DNA of 64,000 nucleotides from Epiperipatus broadwayi (taxonomy: Eukaryota > Onychophora > Udeonychophora > Euonychophora > Peripatidae): the NCBI GenBank assembly GCA_028023455.1, contig JAQFVV010000030.1, positions 9,944,876-10,008,875 of the forward strand, written 5' to 3'. The position numbers were made by a program, and so were the translations under genes. How positions within the stretch are numbered: the stretch's first letter is position 1; every line of letters begins with the position of its first letter. The notes beneath the pieces are model-generated. The model did not search any database. It saw only the letters and a program-made list of their open reading frames with translations, and was not told the DNA's origin. Below, piece after piece: positions 24,728 through 38,939 of the stretch.

Positions 24728-25192
24728 TCTAAACATCACATGATCACCGTTTCTTATGCCACAAGCCAGAAACTAGTCTGGGGATATTGGATGAGTAGGC
24801 ACTAGATAACAATTTTATGCACAAGCCTTCTGGCATCCACTGATTACTCTTGTTGGCACAGGATGGCACTATTGTATGGAGAGTTTTATCTTGTTTAATA
24901 ACAATTATGTGCTAGTATAAGAGATGGTGATCATGTGATGTTTAGTGGTTTAACACCAATCCTGCCTAATAGGATAGTGGTGGCTATGGTTGTTAAAGAG
25001 ACAAAGACACCAAAATGTATGGGTGCTGAACTGAGTTCAGACCCATATGACTATATAAGTTATTGAGCTTAGATTGAAAATATTATTGTTTTCAATTTCA
25101 TTCTCGTAGTTTTGTAGTTAAGTAGAGATAAAAGATGGCTGCTGGAGGGTTGCATTGAATGACACTACTATATGGAGAGTTTTGCCTGTTTA
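24728..25192. repeat. Family D repeat copies, rearranged
   Basis: Starts with ctaaacatcacatgatcacc, passes through a 5'-truncated hammerhead half (GCCACAAGCCAGAAACTAGTC, 24758-24778; the CTGATGA half is missing), then CTGGCATCCACTGATTACTC. It then continues through the 'atgggtgctgaactgagttc' block to the end 'ggagagttttgcctgttt'. Confidence 0.65.
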
Positions 25193-26016
25193 TTCTAAAG
25201 GCTCTGTATTTCTTTTCTATTAAATATCCAAGTATTACATCTACATATAATTAAGTACCTGTAGAACATTTATTGAATACCATTCTCAGACAATTTTTCT
25301 TTTAATATTAACTTATTTTTTAAAAGTACTTCCTTTAAATTTTATTCAGTAATTAATTTCATATACTGTATTTTCATTTCCATTAATAATTCACCCAATG
25401 TATTTCCAATTGTTAACTTTTTCTTATGTTTTGAAAAGTTTTTGAACTTTTCTTTATTCTTTATTTATTTAGCTTTATTTTATAACTTGCTACTGTTGTG
25501 ACAGCAATCACAGCTGCAAAAGGACCATATAATTAGCACAAGCCAAGAATTTGACATCAACTACATTTTAAATTATGATTTCTTCTTTGATTTGCTGAAG
25601 TAACTTTATTTCATCAATTAAAATGTCACTTCATATTTTTAAGACTTTTATTCTTTGCTTTCCATAATAATTTATAGTTAAATTACCTATCTCATCATTA
25701 ACCTTTCATTACACCATATTACACTATTAAGTGAATTGTTATTAATATTTTTTATTTTTTATTTTCTACATGTACTGACTTATCTCAATATAAAATTTAC
25801 TAGTAAATTATGATTTTGTTTTTTCTACTTTTATTACTCCATTGGCAAGATATCAATTATGCTGCTCTCATTTAAGTCTGATATTTTCAAAGTCTTTTAA
25901 TATTTTAAACAATTTTTTAATTATAACTTAATTTTGATGATATCTTTAAAGAATAAAATATCAATTATCAATATAGAAGCAGTTCACTTAATGGTTCTTT
26001 GCTGTAATAGTATCAT

Positions 26017-26237
26017 TGGTAGTCATGTATTTACCTTGCTATGATGTCATCACCCTGAGGGCATTCTATTCTAATCTTGCGATCTTTGACATAACATGAC
26101 CATGTGATATACAGACAGATTTTAGTGATTAACTTTGTCCACAAATCACTAGGTGACATTATCTTAAAAGATCATAAAGTTAGAGTAGTATGCCTTCAGG
26201 GCAATGATGTCATAGCAAAGTAAATACGTGACTACCA
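26017..26237. repeat. Palindromic MITE-like repeat
   Basis: Ends tggtagtca / tgactacca. Inverted arms of about 70 bp share 'gatgtcatcaccctgagggc' with its complement near 26190-26210. No coding content. Confidence 0.7.
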
Positions 26238-26390
26238 TATTGTTTTTAGACTGTATGTGCAGGTGTTTTGTATTACTGCTATTAATGTGTTCTTTTAATG
26301 AACTATATAAAATTATTAAATAGACTATTTTACTTCTTTCAAATGTTAAAATATTTTTAAGGAAAGCATCTGTATATAGTTGTGATAATA

Positions 26391-26790
26391 TGATGGACTA
26401 TTTCCATCATCTATTATTAAATGTTCAATGTCTTGAAAATTTTAAATTTTATTTCAACTTTTCCAAATACAAACAATTGTTAATAATAACACACAAATAA
26501 TACAAGTTGGTAGATTACATAGTGTTTTGAATGATTTTATTCTCTGCTCTTCTTCAGGTGTTGAAATCCTGACCAGTGACAATACTAGACAGAAATCAAA
26601 CTTATATATATATATCTTTAGATTCTTGAATAATAAATTATAATACAGTTGGTTAGAGCATTGCTTTAAAATTCAAGAATCTAAAGGTATAAGTTTGAAT
26701 TCTGTGCTAGTATTGTGAGGGCAGCAACCCCTAAAGAAGATTGGAGAATAATACTACTGAAACCATTGTGTAATCTGTTAATCTGTGCTA
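26391..26790. repeat. Foldback repeat, family H
   Basis: Inverted arms with the family H outer end (ggactatttccatcatct) on the left and a decayed right end. The centre holds a tRNA-like segment (GTTGGTTAGAGCATTG; GGTATAAGTTTGAAT). Hammerhead-like CTGAAGA lies on the minus strand near 26556, and a decayed copy with TAAAGAAGA...GAAACC lies on the plus strand near 26730. Confidence 0.65.
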
Positions 26791-26829
26791 TAAATACACT
26801 GAAAGTTAAATGAATAAAATAATTTAGAT

Positions 26830-28990
26830 GTAAAATTTTATTTGAAACAAGCTTAATTATATATATATTTACAAGAATAAAAATAATTGATTTTATGTTT
26901 AATTTAATGCATGTATCATTTTTATGGGGTTAAACAAACTTCAAGAAAGCAAGATTTTAGGAGAGAAGAATTTCAAATCTAATTAAAACTGTTTTTTAGA
27001 TATTAAAAAAGGGTGTTTTTTTTAATAAAAAAAAAAAAATAGGGTACAAGTTGTGTAAAAAAAAAATAATATTGTTTTTTAAATTTTATTTTTAATTGTA
27101 TTTATAAATATTTAATTAATTGTGCTAATAAAACACTGAAATACCCATCATCATAAATAATACAAAAACTCTGTCAGATAATGAAAAATACTCTTCAATG
27201 AAAAATACTCTTCACATATAAAGTGTAAGAATCATGGCAATATATTGGTTCAGATGTCACCATGTTTCTGGTACATGGCACTGAAAGCACTTGGCAAATA
27301 TTTTTTTGTGATTGTTTTTTGAATTTTAGCTACTTTGTTTATCACACTTTATAAGTGAAGAATAATTTTGTTTTAAATTTCCTATTGGAAGTGTCATAAT
27401 TTAAATTTATCAATTTTAATATGCTTTATTACTTATTAAATGATATATTTGTAGTGTAATGCATTGTATCTAACAAACATTTTAGAATCATCATGAATGA
27501 TAAAGAGAAGTTTCTAAAATTAATTAAAAGTGCTATTCTTAGTAAACACTAAAACAATTTAAAAAGTTTTGATGGTAAGAATTAAAAATCAAACCAACAA
27601 TGTTTTTTTTAATCAACTCATTATTCATATCATTAACTCTTTAAAAGCTGGTAGAGAAGAAGACAATTTCAAATCTATCCAGCTCTGATAACTTTAGATT
27701 TAAAAAGAAAGTCAGTCTTTTTTCTTAAAAAAAAATACATGTATAATATTAAAGAAAAGAAAAATAGTACGGTTCAGATTTTTTACATTTCTTTTTAACT
27801 TTAGTTAAAATGCTTAATAAAATAATTATTATAATGATAACATTTTGATTCGTGGCTATCTGCATTCCCAAAAAAGAAAAAAAAGTAAATTTGAAAGGTC
27901 TGATCCACTTAAGTTTTGCATTAGTACTTCTCTCTTTTCTCAATGTACAATGCATTTTTTATAATTAATCTTTTTAAACATACATGTTTTCTATTAATGT
28001 TCATTTAAATCCTTTTATATCTATTTGAACTTTTTTTCTTTACAAATTTCTTAAATCAATATCCTTTCTCATTTCTTCTCATTTTCTAAATAATGACTGT
28101 TTTTTTATATTTCAAATATGTTCCATTTTTTTCTTTCATACCTATGATAGATTTAAAGCATCATTTAGATCGAAAATATTTGGTACTTCTCTACCTTATC
28201 AGAATGACAACTTGTTGAGCCTAAACCCAAATTTTTATTTATAATAAATCCCCCCCCCTCAATATTTGTGCCTTTATAATGAATAAGAATATACGTTTAC
28301 TTTTCCACATAAGTCATCAGTGACCTAATAAAAAGTCATCATTCAATGACATCTTTGCTTTTATTCACCACCTCTGTCTGAGATAATGACTTTAACTCTT
28401 TGGAAAATGAGGTTAGGTTTTTTTACATATCAGAAATTTAAATATAAAAAAGAAAATGACTTCAAGAAGAAATAATTAATGCATTTGGTAATAAGTGAAA
28501 TGATGAGTGTATAGATTAGAGGTTAAAGAAATCAGGGATAATTTTTTTATTTACTAATAAAAATTATTATTTGCAACATTTTTGATGTAGACATATAAAT
28601 GTGTGTTAAGTTTTCCATGCAAAGACTAGATTAACTAATCACGAGACGAGACGACTAAAATCAGTTGATAATACATGATCATTGTCAGTAGTAGTTTGCT
28701 ATTACTTATCTTTTTAGCATTATCTATATTTTAATAATGTAAGGACTGATTAATGTTCATGATATTCAAAAATTAAATGCTAAAATAAAATGTGGTAAAG
28801 GGATAACCAACAATGGTAAACTATGACTTTTTTGTATGTGCTGCCAAAACCATTGTCTTTCCTCTCTTTTTTCAGAACATCTGCAAATACAAATCAGTGA
28901 ACTAATTTTTGTAATATCTGAGATAACAAGAATAAATAATTATTTTACACTTGTAGGTAAGCTAAAAAAAAAAAGAACTAGCATAATATT
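26830..28990. other. AT-rich non-coding stretch
   Basis: No coding domain, tRNA or defined repeat recognised. Short open frames here show no domain and no codon structure. It has a few homopolymer runs (A at 27029, C at 28250). Confidence 0.45.
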
Positions 28991-28998
28991 ATTCACAA

Positions 28999-29395
28999 CT
29001 GTTATATATAGAGCTTGCAAAATAAGCTCTTAACAAGCTTTGAGAATATCTTCAACCCCAGACCGGTTTCTGTTTCTGGCATCGTGAGTGAGGTGCCAAG
29101 ATATTCAAGCATTAGATTAAAAATACTAGGACAAGCCTAGCATTTTATCTAATGTATAAGTATTGAGTAGAACATCTGAAATTATCAGACATCCATGTGT
29201 CTTCCAATCCAGCTATCTGACTCAAATAGTTATACATTAGATAAAGTGCTGGGCTTGTCCTAGTATTTTTAATCTAATGCTAAATATCCTGGCACCTCAC
29301 TGATGATGCCAGAAGCAGAAACCAATATGGGGTTGAGGATATTCTCAAAGTTTGTTAAGAACTTATTTTGCAAGCTCTATATATAACATTTATAA
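28999..29395. repeat. Foldback repeat, family C (head-to-head)
   Basis: Left arm 29001-29158 and right arm 29228-29391 are inverted (ttatatatagagcttgcaaa... and complement). Each carries a hammerhead pointing outwards. The two arms have drifted independently: the left keeps ACCGGTC but loses CTGATGA, and the right keeps CTGATGA but loses ACCGGTC. Confidence 0.8.
29281..29347 (+). ncRNA. Hammerhead ribozyme (family C)
   Basis: CTGATGA (29300-29306), stem II TGC/GCA (29307-29309 with 29315-29317, loop CAGAA), GAAA (29318-29321), then CCAATA in place of CCGGTC. Stem I: CCTCA with the TGGGG-type strand, and ATATCC with GGATAT. The core is intact and stem III is damaged. Its inverted twin (minus, about 29045-29100) has the complementary defects. 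Confidence 0.55.
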
Positions 29396-30336
29396 ATACA
29401 AGCTTTATTAAATTAAGTCATGTGACATCTGGCATGATTTTTTTTTATCATTTTATTACTCACAACATACAGAAAAAATAATCATTTTCACTGTTTTATA
29501 TTTAATTTGAAAGTATTGTATTTATTAATAATAGCCTACTTAACTTATCTCTAATTAATCACAAGATTTTAAAATTAAAAAAAATGCCTCATATCTTGTA
29601 ATGAATGTTTAGTGGTCAGTTATATTATACAGAATTTTGTTTATATCTGGTATGATTTTAATTTGATTCTGAATTGCTAAAGAGATCATCTCTTTAATGT
29701 CTAGAAACAAATGCTCATTTTGTACTTGACAATATTAAAAAAGGAAGCAATAGAATATTTGTCAAAATTTTCAACCATAATCTATTTCTCACCTTTGCTA
29801 CAAACTATTGACTTACTTCTATTTCACTTGTATTTTTAATATAGTGTTATTTTTGATTTACACTTTTCTCTTTCTATTATTAAAATTACTGATTTTTGTG
29901 GTGTTGTTTTATACAATTTGGGTTGATTCCCTAAGTTTTTACCTCCTTATATATAAATCATTTTGTATTTAGTATTTGCCTGAAAGTTTGCAATGATGGT
30001 ATTTAATATGTGATAATACATTGGACTATTTCCATCATCTATCATTAAATGTTGAATGTCTAGAAAATTTTAAACTTAATTTAAACTTTTTGAATACAAA
30101 CAACTTGTTAGTAATAATGCACAAATAAACAACATAGGTTAATAGATTACACAATGTATTGAGAGGTATTATTCTCCACTCTTCTTCAGATGTTGCTGGC
30201 CTGACAGATGACAATATTAGTATAGGATTCAAACCCACACCATTAGATATTTGAATATCAAAATTCTAAGGCAACACTCTAACTAACTGAGCTATTCTGT
30301 CAAAAGTAACACTCAGTAGAAATTTCATATACTTAT

Positions 30337-31340
30337 CTATGTGGGTTGGTTCAAATCCGTCTGATTCCTCCAATGTCTTTTTATTACTTTTTTTCCAAGA
30401 GCAGGGTTAATTAGAGGTTTCCGGACATTATATATTACCCCACTGAATTGATTTATAGGATTATTTGCCATTTTTTTAAGAGCAGCTTTTGTGAATTTTT
30501 TTCTTTGCACCTTTTCTTCTCTATTCAATATTTTTGCATTTTCCCAATCAAATATATTTTTATTAGTAAATACATGATATGATATTGTGGACATATCTGT
30601 TTTTTTCTTTTCTAACTATTAGTTTGTATTTTTTCAATTGCTGTTCAACAGAATAAGAGATTTCACCAATATACTTCCTTCTGCATTCATATGATATTTC
30701 ATAGATGCAGTTTTTGCTTTTCAGCATTTAAAATTTAAGCTTTGCCAAAGTTAGAATTTCTTAAAGTGTAGTATGGCTTTGGAAAGCTGTTCTAATGATA
30801 TATTGATTGCAGATTTTTCTTGTTCACCATTTGTCTCTCATCATTGGTATGTATGGCTATATTACAGTATCAATAATTGTTTTTTTTTTTGGTATCTATT
30901 AAAGATTTTCTTGATGACAGCAGATAAATGATCATTTTTGGTGAGAGTTTGTTCTATGTAGATTTTTTTCATTTTCCAAATCACTGGTTTCCAAATAAAC
31001 TTCCTTTACTCTATTCCATAGTAATAGTATAACTCCTAGTTTTGTGCTTCTGGTGTGATTGGATGTATACATCAAGTATTTATCAGTCTGTGTTGGTTTC
31101 CTATAAACTGTGTTTTTACTTTGCATGAAGGAGACTTGTCACAAAAATATTTAAGAATGCCAAATTTTGTTCTTGTTATGTTTCCCTTGTGAATTTAGTT
31201 GAAAAGGATACATTGTTGATGAGCATTCAGAATAACTGTAAACCTGCTTGACCATGTGGCCATACAACAAATGTATCAGCAACAGAGCAAAGTCACACTT
31301 AACATATAAATGGAATATTTACAGCAGTGAATTCATGTTT
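30337..31340 (-). pseudogene. Penelope-like polyprotein C-terminal part (minus copy)
   Basis: Minus frames give, in order: MATWSSRFTVILNAHQQ (WPHG region after the catalytic box, about 31280), RTKFGILKYF, then TQFIGNQH / VYRKPTQTDKYLMYTSNH (31110-31060), a hallmark PLE block. The GIY-YIG C-end follows: FDWENAKILNREEKVQRKKFT...NNPINQFSGV (30570-30420). Several stops and shifts. It is the inverted relative of the plus copy at 31640-32690. Confidence 0.8.
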
Positions 31341-31639
31341 GTCTATGTAAATATTGCTAAGGAATAGCAACCCATTGTTAGTTTTAGAAATTCACTCTGT
31401 TAAAACTGGTCAAGATTTCTTCTCAAAATTTGTATTCTTTGGCATATAGACCATAGTCCTTCGTCAGGGATTATAAGCACTTTGTAGAATTAATTAGGGT
31501 CATAGAAATTGAAAGAACTAACATACTGATAAACATTGATGTGAAAAAATTTATTTACACATGTACCATGTGATGAAGCATTGTTTACTGTAAGTAAAGG
31601 TAATATTACGATAATAGTCTACAAACCAGAACAAGTCTA

Positions 31640-32690
31640 CCTATTGATAATATAATGAAGCTTTTAAATTTCTGCATAATAACAACATTCTTTCAATATA
31701 ACTCAGAATCCTTTCAACAAAATCAAGGAATGACGATGGGCTCACTAGTATCATCCTTGTTTAACAATATTTACATGGAAGAATTTGAAAACATAGCCAT
31801 AAATACTACTCTAGCTAAAGTGTGGCTTCACTAAGTTGATACATTTATTATATGGCCACATGGTGAAGCAGGTTTACATCATTCTGTATGCACATCAACA
31901 ACATATCCACTTCAATTAAGTTCACAATGGAATCCGATCAAGAACAAAAATTGGCATTTTTAGATGTTCTTGTGACAAAACTCTCTCATGGCAAAGTAGG
32001 AAAGCAACACATACTGGTAAATACTTGATATATACATCCAATCAAACCATACTGTCACTATAGAATAGAACAAAGGAAGTTTGCTAATAAAATCCAGTGA
32101 TTTGTAAAATAAAAAAATCTACATAGATCAAACTTGTATCAAAAATGGTTATCCACCAGCTATCATCAAAAAAGCCTTTAATACTCACAAAAAGTGATAT
32201 CAAAAGGAAAAACAATTATTGGTACTGTAGTGTATCCATACATACCAGGAATAAACAAAGAATATTTGCAATCAATATAACATTAGAACAGCTTTCTAAA
32301 GTCATACCACAATTTGGGGAATTGTACCTTCTACAAAGCCAAAACTTAAAATACTGAAAAACAAAAACTGCATCTGTGAAATACCATGTAAGTGTGGAAG
32401 GAAGTACATTGATAAAACCTCTCACCCTGTTGAACAGTGATTGAAAGAACACAAACTAATGGTTAGAAAAGAAAAAACAGATGTGTCTACAGTAGCAGAC
32501 CGTAAAAGTACTAATGAACTTATGATTGATTGGAAAAATACAAAATTATTGGATAGGAGGGGGGGGACAGTGCAAATAAGAAAATTTCAAAGAAAAACTT
32601 CTTATACAACATTCGCAAATAATCCTATTAGCCAACTCAGTGTGGTAATGCATAATGTCTGAAACTCTAATTAACCTTGCTCTTAAAAAA
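31640..32690 (+). pseudogene. Penelope-like polyprotein part (plus copy)
   Basis: Frames give NQGMTMGSLVSSLFNNIYMEEFE (RT block, about 31720-31790) and a damaged catalytic box VDTFIIWPHG (about 31838), where the usual YVDD has lost a residue. These are followed by FTMESDQEQKLAFLDVLV (31920-31975) and CEIPCKCGRKYIDKT (GIY-YIG start, about 32370-32420). The C-end is IDWKNTKLLDRR...NNPISQLS (32526-32650). Multiple frameshifts and stops. It extends further 5' than the minus copy. Confidence 0.8.
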
Positions 32691-33040
32691 AAGTAATAAA
32701 AGAAAATCATTGGAGGAACCAGGAGGATTTGAACCAATGCACATAGATAAGTATATGCAATTTTTACTGATTGCTGCCTCTGACATAATAGCTGTTTGTT
32801 AGAGCATTGCCTTAAAATTCTATATTCAAGAATTTAAAGGGCTGAGTTTGATCCCTTACTAGTTAGGCCAGAAACACTTGAAGAAGAGCTGAAAATAAAA
32901 CCACTTGAAATACTTTATAATCTACTAACCTGTGTTGTTTATATGTGTGTTATTAGTAACGGTTGTTTGTATTTGAAAAAATTAAATAAAGTTTAAAATT
33001 ATCCAGACATTCAATATTTAATGATAGATGATGGAAACAG

Positions 33041-36000
33041 TTTTGTTTAAAACTAAAAAGTTTTTAATAAAGATGTATGTAATTAAAACTCTAAATATAA
33101 CCTGTAAGGAAGGAAATCAAATTTAATAATAAAAAGTATATAAACCATCAACATTTTTTAAATACTTTTAATAACAGAAACAGAAAAATGTAAATACAAA
33201 AGTAATATTACACATATACATATATGCAATGAAAGATAAACACATTTTGATTTACATGTAAAGACATCTGGAGTGATGTCAGCTCCAATAATCATACCTA
33301 TATCTTCATACCGGCATATCTTGATTTCTTTATATATATCCATATGTATACACAAATAATATGAAAATATACTATTTAAAATTATTTATTTTTAGAGCCT
33401 TAGTATATACCAAAAGCAAAAGTCTCTTAATAAAGACTCAAGTTCAACTTAAAGTAAACTATTTTTACAATAAGAAAAATAAATTGTCATTTTCAAAACA
33501 ATTGAATGCATATATAAATTATTACATTGCCATCAACAGAGTAATAAAAATATATTCTACTGGTAAAAGATAAAAAGTCTTAAACAGTCAATTACAGCTT
33601 CCTCTTTTTCCATTTTTGTTTTGCACTCTAAAAACAATTACCCATTTACCAATAATAATTGGATGGCAAACTAGGTTTGCAATTTGATAAATAATGCTAA
33701 TCTTGGTTGGAAATTTTTTCTAAATGAAAAAAAAAAATCAATTTTAATCCTAGGTGATGGACACTGTGTCGTGAGTTCTTCGAAACATATAGATGAGTAT
33801 TTCTATTATTACTAAGAAAATAACATACATGTAAATAAATTATATTCTTTTTGGAATTTATACTTAATTAAATATAAATATTACAGATGATCAACTTGGT
33901 AATGGTTAAAAATATATGCAATAATTACTTAACCAAATCTAGATTACAAATATATCATCTATTAAAGGATTCATCAAATTATATCTTAAAAATGAATAAC
34001 ATTTAACATTTTTCTAAGTTAGATATAAAGCATTAACTTATTTATATTTAATACAGTGAAATATTACTTAAATATAAATTGGGCAAAAGTAATCACATGA
34101 AAATTTCTTAATGGTTTGATATAAGGAAAATCTTATATGTAAGTACTTAGTCTTCGTAACAATTTTCTTAAGAAAATCTTTTCAATAAGGTTTTTTATTT
34201 ATTCAAAGAAATAACTTATAATATAGTATATACTTATAAGAATAGATTCATGTCTTGTAAAAAAAAATTAAATGGGTCTTATTAAGAAAAAAAATATATT
34301 AATAACGATAAATAACTGGATCAGGAACTTCAATTCAGAATTACAAATGATTGCCTTAATTTAGAACGTGGAATTTATAATTAACGTCTTTTAAAATTTA
34401 TAATTAAGTTTTTAATGACAAATAAATTTAGCAAAATAATGAAGAATTATAAAACAGGATGATTATACTCTTTCTCTGGGATACCGGGCAGATAAAATAG
34501 AGACAATTGTACAACTTTCAGTTTAATTAGTTAAAAAAAAGAAGACATATATAAACTTTTTGTAAAATTCAAAAAGGAATGCACAGCATGAAAAGAAATA
34601 GTACGCTAAGAAAATTAGTATATTTGCTTTAGAATGATGAGAGAAGAGAATGCGAGTCAAAGAATGCTGGGAAATCCAATAACTTTTTTTTATCATTACT
34701 CATAACAAGTAAATGAATTTAAAGTGACTTTGGCACACATTTTTGATCTAGTAATAGCCGTTATTTTAAGCACATCCTCTTCTTTGTAAGTTGCAGATAT
34801 TTTAAAGTAATAAATAGAATTAAATAGAGAAAGTAAAATGGACATGCTATTTGATGAGACAAAAAAAAATGAAGTGGATACAGTTTACATTCTATATAAA
34901 ATATAAAGTTGCAAAATTATTATAGTTTTTGAATAGCGATCTTCCTAATTCGTACATAAAATATTGATGTAAACATACGATCCGATAACCTAAAATAATA
35001 AATTTAATTGAGAGATAATAAAAATTAATCCATATATTTCTTTCGCTTCGCTCTATTTTTTTTTCCAATTAATTTATTTCTGAAATAAACATTTCCAATG
35101 TCAGAAAATACCTGTCAACCCAGCAGTTGCTTAGATACTGTAAGCCATTTTTTTTAAAAAAAGAAGAATTGTGGGATACATAATAAAGATATAGTTTCCC
35201 ATTTACAATTTCTAAATATAAAGTTCTGCATCACAATAATTTTTGTTTAGATGAAAGAAAACAACCTTTGAAAAAAAAAAAAAATGTATCAAGTTTTTAA
35301 AAATTAAAAAAGCAGCAGTGATTAAAAATATTGTTTGCTTGTTTTTTTCTTTGCGAAAAGAGGAGAGGGATAGATTGTTTTTTAAAAAAATTAGATAAGA
35401 TGCAACTGGTTTTCGAAAAGATTTTGATTAAATGAGGAAATGAAGGAGTAAATAAGTTTAAGAATAATAATTTTTAATGTAATAAAAATTCTAATCAAAA
35501 TTAATACTGTTTTCTTATCTGTGCAATGTAAACTTTATATTACTATGTCCAAAAGCATATAGCTTACCCCCCTCCCCCACCTTCTACTTCACAAACAAAA
35601 CCAATTCCCAATATCACCTTTCTGGTCTCAACATATTAATAAAATTTTAGTTGCAGCAAGCGAAGAGATATTTAAAAATACTAATAATAAATTCATTGGC
35701 TAAATCTGAAATAATTTTTAAACATTAATTTGATCATTTGGATTTTATAATTCTTTAATATATATATCTTAAACAGTAAGCTCAAACATTTTTTTAAAAA
35801 TGGTTTTACGGATGTAGTTAATCTTGAAAACTGAGAAGTTAGAAAAGAATGTTAAAGATTACAATTCAAGATGCGTAAAATTAGACATATCTAAATTTAA
35901 TGTTAAGAAGAAATAATTTCTTATACAGTATATTTAATTAAGTATATTTTTAATAACTATGTTTTATAAATATCTCATAAATATAAACATTAATTTTTTG

Positions 36001-36696
36001 TTATCATTGAGTGTTAATTAATTACAAATATAACTGTAATCATTAGAAAGTGGATACAACCGGGATCTGCATTTTTTCTCTTATAAATACATATTTATAT
36101 ATATTTTGAATTTGTAAAGAATCTTTATAAAGCTTAGCTTTATAACGACTTTGTATTTCAATAAAAGGTTTTAATCATAAATGTTTTTCTTATTTAATCT
36201 TCAGATAACACCGCAGTAAAATGTTCACTTTTCTATTACATAAACACAACGCAAACTCCACACAATATGTCGCATCAATATTTAAAGAATAATGATTTTT
36301 AACATTTTAATAGGTTTATAATCATAAAAAACAACCAAATGATTGTGAGAATGTAACAATTAACTATTGTTTTAAAATTACTGGAATACTAAATATACTT
36401 TATGCAGGTGTTTGAAATAACGTTCTGTTGCTATATATGGACTTTATGATTATCAACACGCTATACCAACATGGACGACATTTTTCTTCGGATTAAATTA
36501 AAATAAGCGATAAATATTACCATAAAACAATTTATGAAAAATAAAATTAATTAATGCATTTAAAATAATATCATTAGTTCACCTTTTTTTTTTTAAAAGA
36601 ATGCACAAAGACAATCTACATTTACATTAATAGAATCAGGTAACTTAAACAAATGACAATGACCTATTTTAAATGTCATCATTTTAATTTTTATTA
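33041..36696. other. AT-rich intronic stretch, few repeats
   Basis: It lies just downstream of the junctophilin exon (gene on the minus strand), so it is part of intron 1. No second exon, RNA gene or repeat was recognised. This is the longest quiet, repeat-poor stretch in the left half, and its position near the first exon would suit intronic regulatory elements, but none can be named from sequence alone. Confidence 0.5.
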
Positions 36697-36699
36697 TTA

Positions 36700-37560
<861 letters not shown>

Positions 37561-38505
37561 ATAACTTATATTTCTCTCAATACGCTCATTTCTACGTTTC
37601 CGTTTAATGGATTTAAAAAAAAGAAAAATTACTTTCATGAAAAAAATGTTATAATTATTTTAAAGCAAAGGTGTCTTTAAAAGATAATTACATATTTTAA
37701 TTTTTTTCTTATTTTTATTGCTGTTGCATCGAGTGAATTTTTTCACTTTTGAAAAATGAAAAAAATACCATTAGACAACTAAATAATCGAGGTCATACAG
37801 AAAGTATATCAAATGTAACTGTGCTTAAATGTGTATGTGCGTATATCTATATATGTCTATGTAAGTGTATATCTACTTGTATAAATGTAGTTAGAGGAAT
37901 GATAATTTATGATCTAACATTTATTCCGGCACACACTCAAAAATATTTTAAAGAAATGGTAAAATGTTTTAATATAATTGGATTTTTTTTAAAAAAAAAA
38001 ATAGCAAGATATAAATAATTTTTTTTTTTTGTAATAGATATTTTTAAAACTGAACGAAAAAAAAAAAAGAATTAATAGCTTAAATAGAAAATGGAAAAGA
38101 AATTAAGTGTGAAATTGAAAATGACAAACGGTACTTGTAATTAATAAAAGAATTGTCTTCAATTTGAAAGAATACTGTTGAAATGCTAAATTTTGTGTGA
38201 GAAAAATATTTGATCTTGAATGTAACAGAACTTCATGAAAAGAAAAGTTTAAAAACTTTGAAAACATAATGAAATAGTGGTCAATAAAGTGTTATAACCA
38301 CATGAGAATGGGAGATCTTCATCAGAGGTACTTTAATATTTTTGTCATTTTCCAGCAATTATTCTAACTTTTCAAAATAATAAATATGTCTATGTAACAC
38401 TGAAAAATGAAATGTACATAAAATTGTCAAGAATTGTGATAAAATATGTTTAAGAAGACAATGTTGTAAGAAAAAATATCGCATAGGTATTAACTGAAAT
38501 ACAGG

Positions 38506-38868
38506 CTTATTATATATCTGTATCAATATATGTAATATATAGGGTATATGAAAACAGAATTTCACACGACCCACCACTCTCCACTCTATCTCATAACACT
38601 GATACACTTGAACACATATATGTCGAAAAGCTAAATAATCATCAATACATGTATTTCTTGCTAAACCAGCAATCATCAATTGGTCCAGATTATCATCTCT
38701 ACACATATATGCAATAAGTGCTTCAATCCACACCACACTCTAACTTTTTAACCGTCCATCCAATTGAAAATCTGATGATGGAACGCTCAAAGGCCACCCT
38801 GAGGCCGAGATTCTCTGTGTTCATATACCCTATATATTACATATATTGATACAGGTATATAATAGGCC
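38506..38868. repeat. Family G foldback element
   Basis: Ends tctgtatcaatatatgtaat and its complement at 38830-38865. Inside: the cacgacccaccactctccac block and accagcaatcatcaattggt. A CTGATGATGG motif lies at about 38772, followed by AGGCC...GGCC and GAGA; it resembles a hammerhead but has extra sequence between the core and stem II. The 125-codon minus frame here is repeat sequence. Confidence 0.65.
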
Positions 38869-38939
38869 TCTTTTTCAGTTATTACATATTAGAGATGTCT
38901 GCCCATCCCTTGTATGTATTAAATAGATTATGTCCTATA

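Larger units (their letters stand above)
30022..33040. mobile_element. Two PLE copies head-to-head inside inverted family H repeats
   Basis: Outer inverted repeats of about 300 bp (30022-30330 and complement 32740-33040) are family H: ggactatttccatcatct end, tRNA-like segment with GGGCTGAGTTTGATCCC on the right (about 32838), and hammerhead-like CTGAAGA in each arm. Inside are two 5'-truncated PLE polyprotein copies pointing away from each other (minus 31340 to 30340; plus 31640 to 32690). The whole is an imperfect 3-kb palindrome. Confidence 0.8.

Noticed and set aside
38290-38345. CTGATGAAGATCTCCC on the minus strand near 38324, resembling a hammerhead start
   Set aside because: No GAAA or matching stem II strand follows (CATGTGG instead), so it cannot form the core; at most it is a dead fragment.
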